Shown: positions 1-8,892 of the stretch, one piece after another
How the letters are laid out: each line of letters starts with the position of its first letter
Numbering within the stretch: position 1 is the first letter of the stretch
NCBI GenBank assembly: GCA_964387475.1
Contig: CAYLWU010000002.1
Coordinates: 127,033 to 191,032 of the forward strand
Length of the DNA stretch: 64,000 nucleotides
Direction: 5' to 3'
Source of the DNA: ELB16-189 sp964387475
Lineage (GTDB): Bacteria > Bacteroidota > Bacteroidia > Cytophagales > Cyclobacteriaceae
Made by a program: the position numbers and the translations under genes
The notes under the pieces: generated by a model
The model's database searches: none
What the model was told of the DNA's origin: nothing
The model's input: only the letters and a program-made list of their open reading frames with translations

Positions 1-3000
1 GAATGATTCGAGCTCGAGCCGGAAGTTATCCAGCGGGTGGCCGGAGATGTAGACGCCAACTACTTCGCGCTCGAAGTGGAGTTTTTCCAACTCGCTGAAG
101 GGTTCGATGGTGTCTATGCGGGGGCGCGGAACTTCTGCCCCGGCGGTGCTGCCAAACAAACTGGTTTGTGCGCTGTCCGCCTCTTGTTGCTGGCGGGCGG
201 CATAACGGGTTACTTTTTCAATCAGCGTGATGTCTCCTTCTTTGGCAAAAATGTATTGCCTGCGGTGGAATTCGGTGAAGCAATCGAACGCGCCGGAAAG
301 TGCCAGGCACTCGTACGTTTTTTTGTTTACCGATTTACTGTTTAAGCGTTTGGCAAAATCGAACAGGTCTTTGTAGGGGCCATGGGCTTCGCGCTCCAGA
401 ATGAGGGCTTCCACGGCGGCATCGCCCGTGCCTTTGATCGCGCCCAAGCCAAAGCGGATCTTGCCCTGTGCGTTTACTTCAAAGTTTACCCCGGATTCAT
501 TGATGTGCGGGCCAAGTACTTCGAGGCCCATTTTACGGCAGTCTTCGATGAAATAGGTTACGTTTTCGAGGTTCGACTGCGCGTGTGTTAATACCGCGGC
601 CATGTACTCCGCCGGGTAGTTTGCTTTCAGGTAAGCCGTGTGGTAAGCTACCAGCGAATAACACGTGCTGTGCGATTTATTGAAGGCATATTGCGCAAAG
701 GCTTCCCAGTCTTTCCAGATTTTATCGGCAATTTTTTCTTCGTGCCCGCGCTGTTTGCAACCTTGAATGAATTTGTCCTTCATTTTATCGAGCACCTCTT
801 TCTGCTTCTTGCCCATGGCTTTGCGCAGCACGTCGGCATCGCCCTTAGAAAAGCCAGCCAGTTTTTGCGAGAGCAACATGACCTGTTCCTGGTACACGGT
901 AATGCCGTACGTGTCTTTGAGATATTCTTCCATCTCGGGCAAGTCGTACTGAATGGCTTCGCGCCCGTGCTTGCGTGCGATGAAATTGGGGATGTATTCC
1001 ATGGGGCCTGGCCGGTACAACGCGTTCATGGCAATCAGGTCTTCGAACTTGTCGGGTTTGAGTTGCCGGAGGTAATTCTGCATCCCCTCGCTTTCGAATT
1101 GGAATGTGCCGGTAGTATCGCCTCGTTGGTATAATTGAAATGTCTTGCTATCCGTCAGCGGCACCTGGTCCATATCAATTTCGAGGCCGTGACGTTTTTT
1201 TATGTTGGCCAGTGCGGTTTTGATAATGGTTAGTGTGGTGAGGCCGAGGAAGTCCATCTTGAGCAGCCCGGCGTTTTCTACTACGCTATTGTCGAACTGC
1301 GTAACCAGCATGGTGGAGTCGCGCGCGGTGGCAACGGGTACAAACTTGGTAAGTTCATCGGGGGTGATGATCACACCACATGCGTGCGTGCCCGTGTTGC
1401 GCAGGGAGCCTTCCAGAATCACGGCTTGTTTTAATACCTGCGCTTTCAAGTCATTGCCTTTGCGGATGTCGTTGAGCTCTTTTACTTCTTCAAACGCTTT
1501 CGCCAGCGATGTTCCGGGCCGCTCCGGCACCAGCTTTGCCAGGGCGTTGGCTTCGGCCAGTGGCAGTTCCATCACGCGTGCGCAATCGCGGATGGACGAC
1601 TTCGCGGCCATGGTGCCGTAGGTGATGATTTGCGCCACTTGCTGTGCGCCATATTTTTCGATCACGTAGTTCAGTACTTTGTCCCGGCCCCAGTCATCAA
1701 AATCAATGTCAATATCGGGCATCGACACCCGGTCGGGGTTGAGGAAGCGCTCAAACAGCAGGTCGTACGCAATGGGATCAACATTGGTAATCCCAATGCA
1801 ATAGGCTACTGCCGATCCGGCAGCCGACCCACGGCCCGGCCCCACGGAAACGCCCATTTCCCGGGCCTTGGAGGTGAAGTCTTGTACAATCAGAAAGTAC
1901 CCGGGATACCCGGCTTTGCGAATCGTTTCAAGTTCGAAATCCAGTCGCTCGCGAATGGCGGGCGTGATGCTTTCGTACTTGTGGGCGGCCCCCTCGTAGG
2001 TTAGATGCCGCAGGTAATCATCTTCGCTGGCAAAATCTTTTGGGATTTCGAATTTAGGCAGCAGCACGCTGCGCTTCAGCTCATACTTCTCGACTTTCGC
2101 TACCAACGCGGCCAGGTTGGTAATGGCTTCGGGCAGGTCGCGAAAGAGGTGTTTCATCTCGTCCTGCGATTTGAAATAAAATTCGTTGTTGGGCAGGCCA
2201 TAGCGGTAGCCGCGGCCGCTGCCGATGGGTGTGGATTTAAATTCACCCTCTTTAATGCACAGCAGTACATCGTGGGCACTTGCCTGATCTTTGTTGAGAT
2301 AAAAGCATTCGTTGGCGGCGATGTACTTCACCCCGTATTTTTCGCAGAAGCGCAGCAGTGTTTTGTTTACGTGATCTTCTTCCGGAAGGCCGTGCCGGTT
2401 AAGCTCGGCATAAAAATCTTCGCCAAAGGTGTGGTGCCACCAGCGAAATGCTTCCTCCGCCTGCCGTTCGCCCACGTGCAGAATCAAGTGTGGTACCTCG
2501 CCGGCCAGGTTTCCGGTGGTGGCGATCAAACCAGTTTTGTAGGTGGTGATGAGTTCTTTATCCACCCGCGGGTAGATGCCGTAGAGGCCCTCGGTAAACC
2601 CAAGCGAAACCAGTTTTGCCAGGTTGTGGTATCCGTCTTTTGTTTTTGCGATGAGCACTTGTTGGTAGCGCTTATCCGGATTGTCTTTTGTGAATTTTAG
2701 TTTCTTGCGCTCTTCTGCCACGTACACTTCGCAACCCACAATAGGTAACAGGTTATGCTTTAGCGCTTCGGTAACGAATTGAAACGCCCCGTACATGTTG
2801 CCAAAATCGGTGAGTGCCACCGCGTGCATGTTTTGTGCTTTTGCCTGCGCAATGATCTCCGCCACGTCGGGGGTGGCTTGCAGCACGGAGTATTGCGAGT
2901 GCACATGCACATGGAAGAAAGGCACATCGCGCAATCCATCGGCAGGGGCGGCAGTACCCTGCACCGTTGCCTGCTGTTGTTTTCGTTTTGAGGCGTTGCC

Positions 3001-3636
3001 TGCTTCCAACGCGGGCTCTTGGTACACAATGTCGGGCAATGCTACGCCTTCGGCTGGAGCCACTACGCGGGCGTGGATCAATCCAAAAAAACAACGCCCC
3101 GTGGCGGCCACATCATACGCCGCATCGTGCGCATCGGCAAAGCCCTGCGTAAAGAGTTTTTCGTGCAGCTCAATGAGGCGCGGCATTTTCAGTTTCCCTC
3201 CGATGCCGCCCGGCAACTGGCAGAATTCGATGGCCACCAAGGCCGTATCGATTTTGCTCTTGGCTAGAATGCGTTGTGGATCTTGCCCGAGGCGTACCAT
3301 TTCTGCCGCCAGAATCGGTAGATCAAATTCGATGTTGTGTCCCACAAGAAACCCAGCCGCGTCCATATCCGCCAGGAAAAGTGCAAGCACGGCTTCCAGT
3401 TCTTTTCCTTCCTCCATTGCGCGCTGCGTGGAGATGCCATGAATTTGCTCGGCCTTAAACGGGATGTCGAAACCAATCGGTTTGATCAGTGCGTTGTGTT
3501 GCCGGATGAGTTTGCCTTGGGCATCGTGCAACTGCCAGGCCATCTGCACCACGCGGGGCCAGTTTTCCAGATCGGTAACGGGAGCGGTTTTATTGTGCGG
3601 AACCCCGGTGGTTTCCGTGTCAAAAATGAGATACAT
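1..3636 (-). CDS. dnaE: DNA polymerase III alpha subunit with fused N-terminal exonuclease (3' end missing)
   Basis: Replicative polymerase, read from an ATG at 3636 leftwards; 1212 codons are present with no stop before the window edge. Residues 1-190 form a DnaQ-like 3'-5' exonuclease: FDTETTG (D6, E8), HNIEFD, and HDAAYD (H170, D175). A PHP domain follows, starting HVHVHS (H242, H244, H246). The polymerase catalytic motif PDIDIDFDD puts the three acidic residues at about 641, 643 and 645. The helix-hairpin and OB-fold end is partly outside the window. E. coli keeps alpha and epsilon as separate proteins; the fusion is common in Bacteroidota. A -7-like TAAAGGTA (minus strand TACCTTTA) lies at 3658-3665. 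The plus-strand ORFs in this stretch are shadows. Confidence 0.96.
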   Translation of the reverse strand, partial: MYLIFDTETTGVPHNKTAPVTDLENWPRVVQMAWQLHDAQGKLIRQHNALIKPIGFDIPFKAEQIHGISTQRAMEEGKELEAVLALFLADMDAAGFLVGHNIEFDLPILAAEMVRLGQDPQRILAKSKIDTALVAIEFCQLPGGIGGKLKMPRLIELHEKLFTQGFADAHDAAYDVAATGRCFFGLIHARVVAPAEGVALPDIVYQEPALEAGNASKRKQQQATVQGTAAPADGLRDVPFFHVHVHSQYSVLQATPDVAEIIAQAKAQNMHAVALTDFGNMYGAFQFVTEALKHNLLPIVGCEVYVAEERKKLKFTKDNPDKRYQQVLIAKTKDGYHNLAKLVSLGFTEGLYGIYPRVDKELITTYKTGLIATTGNLAGEVPHLILHVGERQAEEAFRWWHHTFGEDFYAELNRHGLPEEDHVNKTLLRFCEKYGVKYIAANECFYLNKDQASAHDVLLCIKEGEFKSTPIGSGRGYRYGLPNNEFYFKSQDEMKHLFRDLPEAITNLAALVAKVEKYELKRSVLLPKFEIPKDFASEDDYLRHLTYEGAAHKYESITPAIRERLDFELETIRKAGYPGYFLIVQDFTSKAREMGVSVGPGRGSAAGSAVAYCIGITNVDPIAYDLLFERFLNPDRVSMPDIDIDFDDWGRDKVLNYVIEKYGAQQVAQIITYGTMAAKSSIRDCARVMELPLAEANALAKLVPERPGTSLAKAFEEVKELNDIRKGNDLKAQVLKQAVILEGSLRNTGTHACGVIITPDELTKFVPVATARDSTMLVTQFDNSVVENAGLLKMDFLGLTTLTIIKTALANIKKRHGLEIDMDQVPLTDSKTFQLYQRGDTTGTFQFESEGMQNYLRQLKPDKFEDLIAMNALYRPGPMEYIPNFIARKHGREAIQYDLPEMEEYLKDTYGITVYQEQVMLLSQKLAGFSKGDADVLRKAMGKKQKEVLDKMKDKFIQGCKQRGHEEKIADKIWKDWEAFAQYAFNKSHSTCYSLVAYHTAYLKANYPAEYMAAVLTHAQSNLENVTYFIEDCRKMGLEVLGPHINESGVNFEVNAQGKIRFGLGAIKGTGDAAVEALILEREAHGPYKDLFDFAKRLNSKSVNKKTYECLALSGAFDCFTEFHRRQYIFAKEGDITLIEKVTRYAARQQQEADSAQTSLFGSTAGAEVPRPRIDTIEPFSELEKLHFEREVVGVYISGHPLDNFRLELESF

Positions 3637-3837
3637 GTATAACGTAGTGGTTGCGGGTAAAGGTAAATGGTTTTCGCCTTTGGAATCATTCCTATTTTGG
3701 GAATATCTTCTTGATTTTGTAAAAAAGGTACACCGTAAAAAATATAAACATCAGATTTTCAGATATTTAAATATATGGTCATCATCTTGATCCTCTCATT
3801 GCGAACCCAATCACAAAAAATTAAAGCTGGGTTTGAT

Positions 3838-3954
3838 ATGAACAACAAGTCTTGGTTGAACCGAATGTGGCGTGCGATTAAAAGGGAGTGGTTTTTAATC
3901 ATCATTGTGGTGGTCATCTCCGCCATCATTACGTTGTTTGAGTTCTTTTCCTGA
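3838..3954 (+). CDS. 38-residue single-pass membrane micro-protein (hypothetical)
   Basis: A short ORF in the 450-bp gap between dnaE and sdhC. It starts at ATG 3838 and stops at TGA 3952-3954. The N-terminus is basic and tryptophan-rich (MNNKSWLNRMWRAIKREW), followed by one very hydrophobic helix of about 18 residues rich in I and V, ending FEFFS. This charge pattern (basic inside, hydrophobic stretch, short tail) is typical of real membrane micro-proteins and unlikely by chance. I do not recognise a family. It lies upstream of sdhC on the same strand, but the sdh promoter lies between them. The rest of 3637-4088 holds only promoter elements. Confidence 0.5.
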   Translation: MNNKSWLNRMWRAIKREWFLIIIVVVISAIITLFEFFS

Positions 3955-4026
3955 CGGGCCAGGTTGAGCGCGAAAGCGTACAGGATTTTGTAGTGCATTG
4001 TTCAGGGGTTATTCTCGTTGCAGCCG

Positions 4027-4057
4027 TTGTTTGGTAAAAGGTTGGGGCCTATTTTTG
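4027..4057 (+). promoter_or_regulatory. Bacteroidota-type promoter for sdhCAB
   Basis: TTG at 4027-4029, a 20-nt spacer, then TATTTTTG at 4050-4057, matching the Bacteroidota -33 TTG / -7 TAnnTTTG consensus. It lies 31 nt before the sdhC start codon, which implies a short leader. Confidence 0.65.
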
Positions 4058-4088
4058 GCCACCTCAATTTTGACTTTACCATCCAACT

Positions 4089-4766
4089 ATGAAGTGGCTT
4101 CTTGAATTGTTTTCGTCCACCCTGGGCCGCAAGGTGCTGGTGGCGCTTACGGGCATTTTTCTGATCCTGTTTTTGGCCGTTCACCTGATTGGCAACTTGC
4201 AGTTGTTAAAATCAGACAATGGGCAATCGTTTAATGTGTACGCAGAGTTTATGAGCACTAACCCGCTCATCCAGACAGTGTCTAAACTCAACTTCTTTTT
4301 CATTCTGCTGCACATTGTGGTAACGGTGCTGCTAACCATCAAAAACCGGCAGGCGCGTGGGCCCGAAGGCTACGCGGTTACTTCCGGCAAGTCATCCATT
4401 TGGGCGTCGCGCAACATGGCTGTGCTGGGCACGTTGGTTTTGATCTTCATTGTTATTCATATCAAAGATTTTTACGCGCAAGTGCATTGGGGTAGTGTGC
4501 CCACGGTAAACTACGATGGCAAGGAAGTGCGCGATCTCTACGGCTTGGTTAGCTTTTGGTTTGCCAAGGAATGGTATGTAGCGCTGTACTGTTTTTGCAT
4601 GGTTGCCCTGGCGTTTCACCTATGGCATGGCTTTGCCAGCGCATTTCAAACACTTGGCCTAAACCACATGAAGTATAATCCTGTTATTAACGCAGTGGGT
4701 AAAGCCTTTGCAGTAATTGTTCCTGCATTGTTTGCGCTGATCCCGGTGATGATGTTTTTTGTTTAA
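4089..4766 (+). CDS. sdhC: Succinate dehydrogenase cytochrome b subunit
   Basis: Membrane anchor and quinone site of complex II, 225 residues. About five transmembrane helices are visible (near 17-37, 68-85, 108-126, 160-185, 205-224). Histidines within or near helices (AVHLIGN, LLHIVV, VIHIKDF, AFHLWHGF) are candidates for ligation of the b hemes. The single five-helix form is the Bacteroidota/epsilonproteobacterial type (SdhC/FrdC), with no separate SdhD. It is first in sdhCAB. A 14-bp palindrome ATTTCAATTGAAAT (4779-4792) lies in the 42-nt gap before sdhA. Confidence 0.93.
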   Translation: MKWLLELFSSTLGRKVLVALTGIFLILFLAVHLIGNLQLLKSDNGQSFNVYAEFMSTNPLIQTVSKLNFFFILLHIVVTVLLTIKNRQARGPEGYAVTSGKSSIWASRNMAVLGTLVLIFIVIHIKDFYAQVHWGSVPTVNYDGKEVRDLYGLVSFWFAKEWYVALYCFCMVALAFHLWHGFASAFQTLGLNHMKYNPVINAVGKAFAVIVPALFALIPVMMFFV

Positions 4767-4808
4767 TGAAGTAGGGTAATTTCAATTGAAATCTTAATCA
4801 ATTCAAGA

Positions 4809-6734
4809 ATGAAGCTGGATTCGAAAGTTCCGGAAGGGCCGTTGGCCGAGAAGTGGACCAAACACAAGTTTAATTTAAAGCTGGTAAACCCGGCCAACAA
4901 ACGGAAGTACGAAGTAATTGTGGTAGGTACCGGCTTGGCAGGTGCCTCTGCGGCAGCTTCGCTGGCGGAGTTGGGTTACAATGTAAAAGCTTTCTGTTTC
5001 CAGGATAGCCCCCGCCGCGCACACAGTATTGCGGCGCAAGGCGGCATTAACGCAGCCAAGAACTACCAAAACGATGGCGATAGTATTTACCGGCTTTTTT
5101 ATGATACCATTAAAGGTGGTGATTACCGCGCACGTGAGGCCAATGTGTATCGACTTGCTGAAGTGAGTGTAAATATCATCGACCAATGCGTAGCGCAGGG
5201 CGTACCGTTTGCGCGCGAGTACGGTGGGTTGTTGAGCAATCGCTCTTTTGGTGGAGCGCAGGTATCGCGCACATTTTATGCCCGCGGTCAAACCGGCCAG
5301 CAACTCTTGCTGGGTGCTTACGGGGCGCTGAATCGCCAAATTGCAGCCGGTAAAGTAAAGATGTACAACCGCTCCGAAATGTTAGACGTGGTTGTGCACG
5401 ATGGCAAAGCCCGCGGCATTGTGGTGCGCGATCTCACCACCGGCAAAATCGAGGCGCACAGTGCGCATGCGGTTTTGTTATGCACGGGTGGCTACGGCAA
5501 CGTATTTTTCCTCTCCACCAACGCAAAAGGCTGCAACGTAACCGCGGCGTGGCGCGCGCACAAAAAAGGGGCGTTGTTTGGTAACCCCTGCTTTACGCAA
5601 ATCCATCCCACGTGTATTCCGGTGTCGGGCGATCATCAATCCAAGCTTACGCTGATGTCGGAGTCGTTGCGCAACGATGGCCGGATCTGGGTGCCGAAGA
5701 AACCGATGCCCGGGTTACGCGCCAAAGACGCAGTAAACCTGCCGGAATCAGAACGCGATTATTTCCTGGAGCGTAAGTATCCCTCGTTCGGAAACCTGGT
5801 GCCCCGCGATGTAGGCTCGCGCAATGCGAAGTACATGTGCGATGAAGGCCGTGGGGTAGGGCCAACGGGTCTCGCAGTGTTCATGGATTTCTCCGACGCG
5901 ATTAAGCGCGATGGAAAAAAGACCATTGAAGCAAAATACGGCAACCTGTTTGATATGTATCAGCAGATCACCGGCGATAATCCGTACGAAGTGCCGATGA
6001 TGATTTTCCCGGCGGTGCACTACACCATGGGTGGCCTTTGGGTAGATTACAATTTGATGACTACCGTGCCCGGACTCTACGCGCTGGGCGAAGCCAATTT
6101 TTCTGATCATGGCGCAAACCGTTTGGGTGCAAGCGCATTGATGCAGGGTTTGGCTGACGGCTACTTTGTGATTCCGTACACGATTGGTGATTACCTCGCC
6201 AATATCGGATGGGCGGATAAAATTGGCACGGAACACCCGGTGTTTCAAGAGGCTGTAACCAACGTCAACCAGCGGTTACAACAGTTACTGAATATAAAAG
6301 GTAAGAAGACGGTGGACGAGTTTCACCGCGAGTTGGGCCTTACCATGTGGGAGTACTGCGGCATGTCGCGCAGCGAGAAGGGCCTGGTTTTGGCCAAGCA
6401 GAAAATTCAGCAATTGAAACAGGATTTCTGGAGCAACGTAATTGTGAGCGGCCAAGCCAACGACATCAACATGGAATTGGAAAAGGCCGGCCGTGTGGCC
6501 GACTTTATCGAGTTGGGTGAGTTGATGGTGGACGATGCACTAAACCGTTCTGAATCTTGCGGCGGACACTTCCGTGAAGAGTCGCAAACGCCGGATGGCG
6601 AAGCCATGCGTAAAGATGATGAGTATGCGTATGTAGCCGCCTGGGAGTATAAAGGCGAAAATCAGCCCGAGGCGCTGCACAAAGAAGAACTCCGCTTCGA
6701 AAATGTAAAGCTGACGCAGCGCAGCTACAAATAA
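4809..6734 (+). CDS. sdhA: Succinate dehydrogenase flavoprotein subunit
   Basis: Catalytic subunit, 641 residues, oxidising succinate to fumarate with a covalently bound FAD. The dinucleotide fold VVGTGLAGASAAA is near residue 40. The flavin-linking histidine is H72 in RRAHSIAAQGG. The active-site segments FTQIHPTC and NLVPRDVGSRN are present, as is the C-terminal substrate-binding part with HYTMGGLWVDYN and GANRLGASALMQG. The length matches the long Bacteroidota/Frd-like SdhA. It lies between sdhC and sdhB with gaps of 42 and 33 nt, so it is clearly co-transcribed. Confidence 0.97.
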   Translation: MKLDSKVPEGPLAEKWTKHKFNLKLVNPANKRKYEVIVVGTGLAGASAAASLAELGYNVKAFCFQDSPRRAHSIAAQGGINAAKNYQNDGDSIYRLFYDTIKGGDYRAREANVYRLAEVSVNIIDQCVAQGVPFAREYGGLLSNRSFGGAQVSRTFYARGQTGQQLLLGAYGALNRQIAAGKVKMYNRSEMLDVVVHDGKARGIVVRDLTTGKIEAHSAHAVLLCTGGYGNVFFLSTNAKGCNVTAAWRAHKKGALFGNPCFTQIHPTCIPVSGDHQSKLTLMSESLRNDGRIWVPKKPMPGLRAKDAVNLPESERDYFLERKYPSFGNLVPRDVGSRNAKYMCDEGRGVGPTGLAVFMDFSDAIKRDGKKTIEAKYGNLFDMYQQITGDNPYEVPMMIFPAVHYTMGGLWVDYNLMTTVPGLYALGEANFSDHGANRLGASALMQGLADGYFVIPYTIGDYLANIGWADKIGTEHPVFQEAVTNVNQRLQQLLNIKGKKTVDEFHRELGLTMWEYCGMSRSEKGLVLAKQKIQQLKQDFWSNVIVSGQANDINMELEKAGRVADFIELGELMVDDALNRSESCGGHFREESQTPDGEAMRKDDEYAYVAAWEYKGENQPEALHKEELRFENVKLTQRSYK

Positions 6735-6767
6735 CCAACGATATCGCAGTACCTGAATAGCATCACT

Positions 6768-7538
6768 ATGAAGATCACATTAAAAGTTTGGCGCCAGAAA
6801 GACAAGAATGCGAAAGGTGGTTTTAAGACCTACCAACTCGACCACGTATCGCCCGATATGTCGTTTCTGGAAATGTTCGATGTATTAAACATCGATCTGG
6901 TGAAGAAAGGCGAGGAGCCAATTCATTTCGATCACGACTGCCGCGAGGGCATTTGCGGCATGTGCAGCATGTACATCAACGGGCATCCGCACGGGCCGTT
7001 GCAAACCACTACGTGCCAGTTACACATGCGCAGCTTCAAAGACGGGGATACAATTACTGTAGAACCGTGGCGTGCAAAGGCATTCCCCGTGTTGAAAGAT
7101 CTGGTGGTAGACCGCACAGCATTTGATCGCATCCAGCAAGCGGGCGGCTATGTGTCTGTTAATACCGGTGGCGTACCCGATGCCAACGAGATTCCCATTC
7201 CAAAGAAGGTAGCCGATGAGGCCTTTGATGCGGCCACGTGCATTGGGTGCGGCGCCTGTGTGGCGGCATGTAAAAATGCGTCGGCCATGTTGTTTGTAGC
7301 GGCCAAAGTCTCTCAGTTTACGTTGCTGCCGCAGGGCCAACCCGAGCGGAAAGAGCGCGTGGAGAAGATGGTAGCGCAAATGGATGCTGAAGGATTTGGT
7401 GCATGCACAAACACACGCGCCTGCGAGGCCGAGTGCCCCAAGGGAATTAAAATAACTACCATCGCCCGAATGAACCGCGAGTATTTTGGTGCTAAACTCA
7501 GTTCGTACGAAGTGCAGGTAGGCGGGGGTGGCGAATAG
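6768..7538 (+). CDS. sdhB: Succinate dehydrogenase iron-sulfur subunit
   Basis: Electron-transfer subunit, 256 residues. The N-terminal ferredoxin domain carries the [2Fe-2S] cysteines in CREGICGMCSMY with a later TTTC. The C-terminal part carries CIGCGACVAACKN for the [4Fe-4S] cluster and CTNTRACEAECPKGI for the [3Fe-4S]/[4Fe-4S] ligands. It passes electrons from SdhA FAD to the quinone in SdhC. It is the last gene of the operon and is followed by a strong terminator at 7565-7595. Confidence 0.97.
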   Translation: MKITLKVWRQKDKNAKGGFKTYQLDHVSPDMSFLEMFDVLNIDLVKKGEEPIHFDHDCREGICGMCSMYINGHPHGPLQTTTCQLHMRSFKDGDTITVEPWRAKAFPVLKDLVVDRTAFDRIQQAGGYVSVNTGGVPDANEIPIPKKVADEAFDAATCIGCGACVAACKNASAMLFVAAKVSQFTLLPQGQPERKERVEKMVAQMDAEGFGACTNTRACEAECPKGIKITTIARMNREYFGAKLSSYEVQVGGGGE

Positions 7539-7564
7539 TCATTCCGCGTGGCGTTGATATCGAA

Positions 7565-7595
7565 ATCCCGCTCCAGTATCTGGGGCGGGATTTTT
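7565..7595 (+). terminator. Rho-independent terminator after sdhCAB
   Basis: Arms ATCCCGCTCC (7565-7574) and GGGGCGGGAT (7582-7591) pair over 10 bp with one G-U, around a 7-nt loop, and run straight into five T residues. It lies 26 nt past the sdhB stop. Confidence 0.85.
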
Positions 7596-7665
7596 GTTGG
7601 AGCCTGGGTGCAAAAAAGCGTGCACAAAAAGCAAACCCAATTTCGTTTCTTTGCGATTACCCATT

Positions 7666-8451
7666 TTGAAAGATTACTACCGCATATTAGAAGTAGCCAG
7701 TACCGCAACTGCTGCCGATATTAAAAAGTCGTACCGGCGGCTGGCGCAATTGTATCATCCCGACCGGAATTCCTCCGAACATGCGGAGGCGCTGTTCAAG
7801 GAAATCAACGCCGCGTACGAAGTGTTAGGCGATCCGGTGAAGCGGTGGGAATACGATAACCGTTTAACGGCAACACCCACTTCGCCCGTGCATCCCGATC
7901 CGGCCATCCGCAGACGCCCGGCGGGCTATCGGCCACAGCCAAAAGGACCCTCTGAAACGTATCTGGCCATGCAGGCCGTGCTGCCGTACGTGCGCTATGT
8001 TTTTTATGTGGGATCTTTTTTGTGCCTGGCACTGGCGGTAGATTTTCTGTTGCCATCAAATCACCTTATCGAACGTGTGCAATCCAATGCCTACGAATCG
8101 GTGCATATCCGCGGAAACGTAACCAAGACCGCACTCGTTACCGAATCGGGTAAACGAATTGAACTGGCGGTAGACGATATTCATTTGTTTCCTGAGGGAT
8201 CAAACGTAGATGTGCAGATCTCTAAACTGTTTTCGATTCTGATCCGTGTGCACAATACAGATTCGAATCAGCGCACGGGCAACTTGGCTACGGTTTATCG
8301 CAACTATAGTTTTGCACCCATTGTTTTGTTGATTGTTTCCGTTTTAGGGTTGATGTACCCCCGGCGTGTTGAGTTTGTATTCAACCTGGCTGTTGTTGGC
8401 GTTTTTGTGATATTACTTACGATTTTTTTTCTTTTTCAATCTATCCCGTAA
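7666..8451 (+). CDS. J-domain (DnaJ-like) membrane protein
   Basis: 261 residues if started at TTG 7666, giving M-K-D-Y-Y as in most J-domains; the upstream in-frame region overlaps the sdh terminator, so a longer start is unlikely. The J-domain covers residues 1-67 with the HPD motif at 31-33 (YHPDRN). A Pro/Arg-rich linker follows, then hydrophobic helices near 105-130, and two more at the C-terminus around a small soluble segment. There is no Gly/Phe or zinc-finger region, so this is not a canonical DnaJ. It probably recruits DnaK to the membrane. It ends 2 nt before the eIF1-like gene, so the two are co-transcribed. Confidence 0.8.
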   Translation: MKDYYRILEVASTATAADIKKSYRRLAQLYHPDRNSSEHAEALFKEINAAYEVLGDPVKRWEYDNRLTATPTSPVHPDPAIRRRPAGYRPQPKGPSETYLAMQAVLPYVRYVFYVGSFLCLALAVDFLLPSNHLIERVQSNAYESVHIRGNVTKTALVTESGKRIELAVDDIHLFPEGSNVDVQISKLFSILIRVHNTDSNQRTGNLATVYRNYSFAPIVLLIVSVLGLMYPRRVEFVFNLAVVGVFVILLTIFFLFQSIP

Positions 8452-8453
8452 CT

Positions 8454-8801
8454 ATGGCGAAGAAAAACGACTGGAAAGACCGCGTTGGCGTGGTGTATTC
8501 TACGAACGCTGAATTTCAATTTCAAACCGAGCAAACAAGTGAACCGAATGCGCTCACCCCACAGGCGCAACGCCTTGTTGTGCGGCTCGACCGCAGCGGC
8601 CGCGCCGGTAAAACGGTTACGTTGGTAACCGGTTATGTAGGAAAAACGGATGATTTGGAGAACCTGGCAAAAGTATTGAAGACCAAGCTGGGTACTGGCG
8701 GTTCCGTGAAGGATGGCGAAATCCTGATTCAAGGTGATGTACGCGATAAAGTGGTTGATGCGCTAAAAAAACTTAACTATTCCGTAAAGCGCGCCGGGTA
8801 G
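8454..8801 (+). CDS. SUI1/eIF1-like translation factor (YciH family)
   Basis: 115 residues. The C-terminal two thirds match the eIF1/SUI1 fold: basic beta-strand QRLVVRLDRSGRAGKTVTLV, then the K-TKLGTGGSVKDGEILIQGD core and the final V-ALKK-NYSVKRAG. Bacterial homologues such as E. coli YciH are reported to influence initiation fidelity or act under stress; that role is family knowledge and is not visible here. It follows the J-domain gene by 2 nt. Confidence 0.88.
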   Translation: MAKKNDWKDRVGVVYSTNAEFQFQTEQTSEPNALTPQAQRLVVRLDRSGRAGKTVTLVTGYVGKTDDLENLAKVLKTKLGTGGSVKDGEILIQGDVRDKVVDALKKLNYSVKRAG

Positions 8802-8892
8802 TTGCCCGATCTCTCCAGTGTAAGATTTTGCTATGAATTCCGGGAAATAAGAATTCCTGTGTACTTAACGTTGTAAAAAATAAAACAAAGCT

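Noticed and set aside
2005..2700. Plus-strand ORF of 231 codons inside dnaE
   Set aside because: Opposite strand of the dnaE polymerase reading; the translated product lacks any domain pattern, and the dnaE motifs (PHP, PDIDIDF) run through the region.
3759..3998. Minus-strand ORF of 79 codons in the dnaE-sdhC gap
   Set aside because: Overlaps the more plausible 38-codon plus-strand membrane ORF; no signal or domain pattern.
7594..7665. Longer start of the J-domain gene
   Set aside because: Would place coding sequence within the sdh terminator hairpin and add residues not seen in J-domains.
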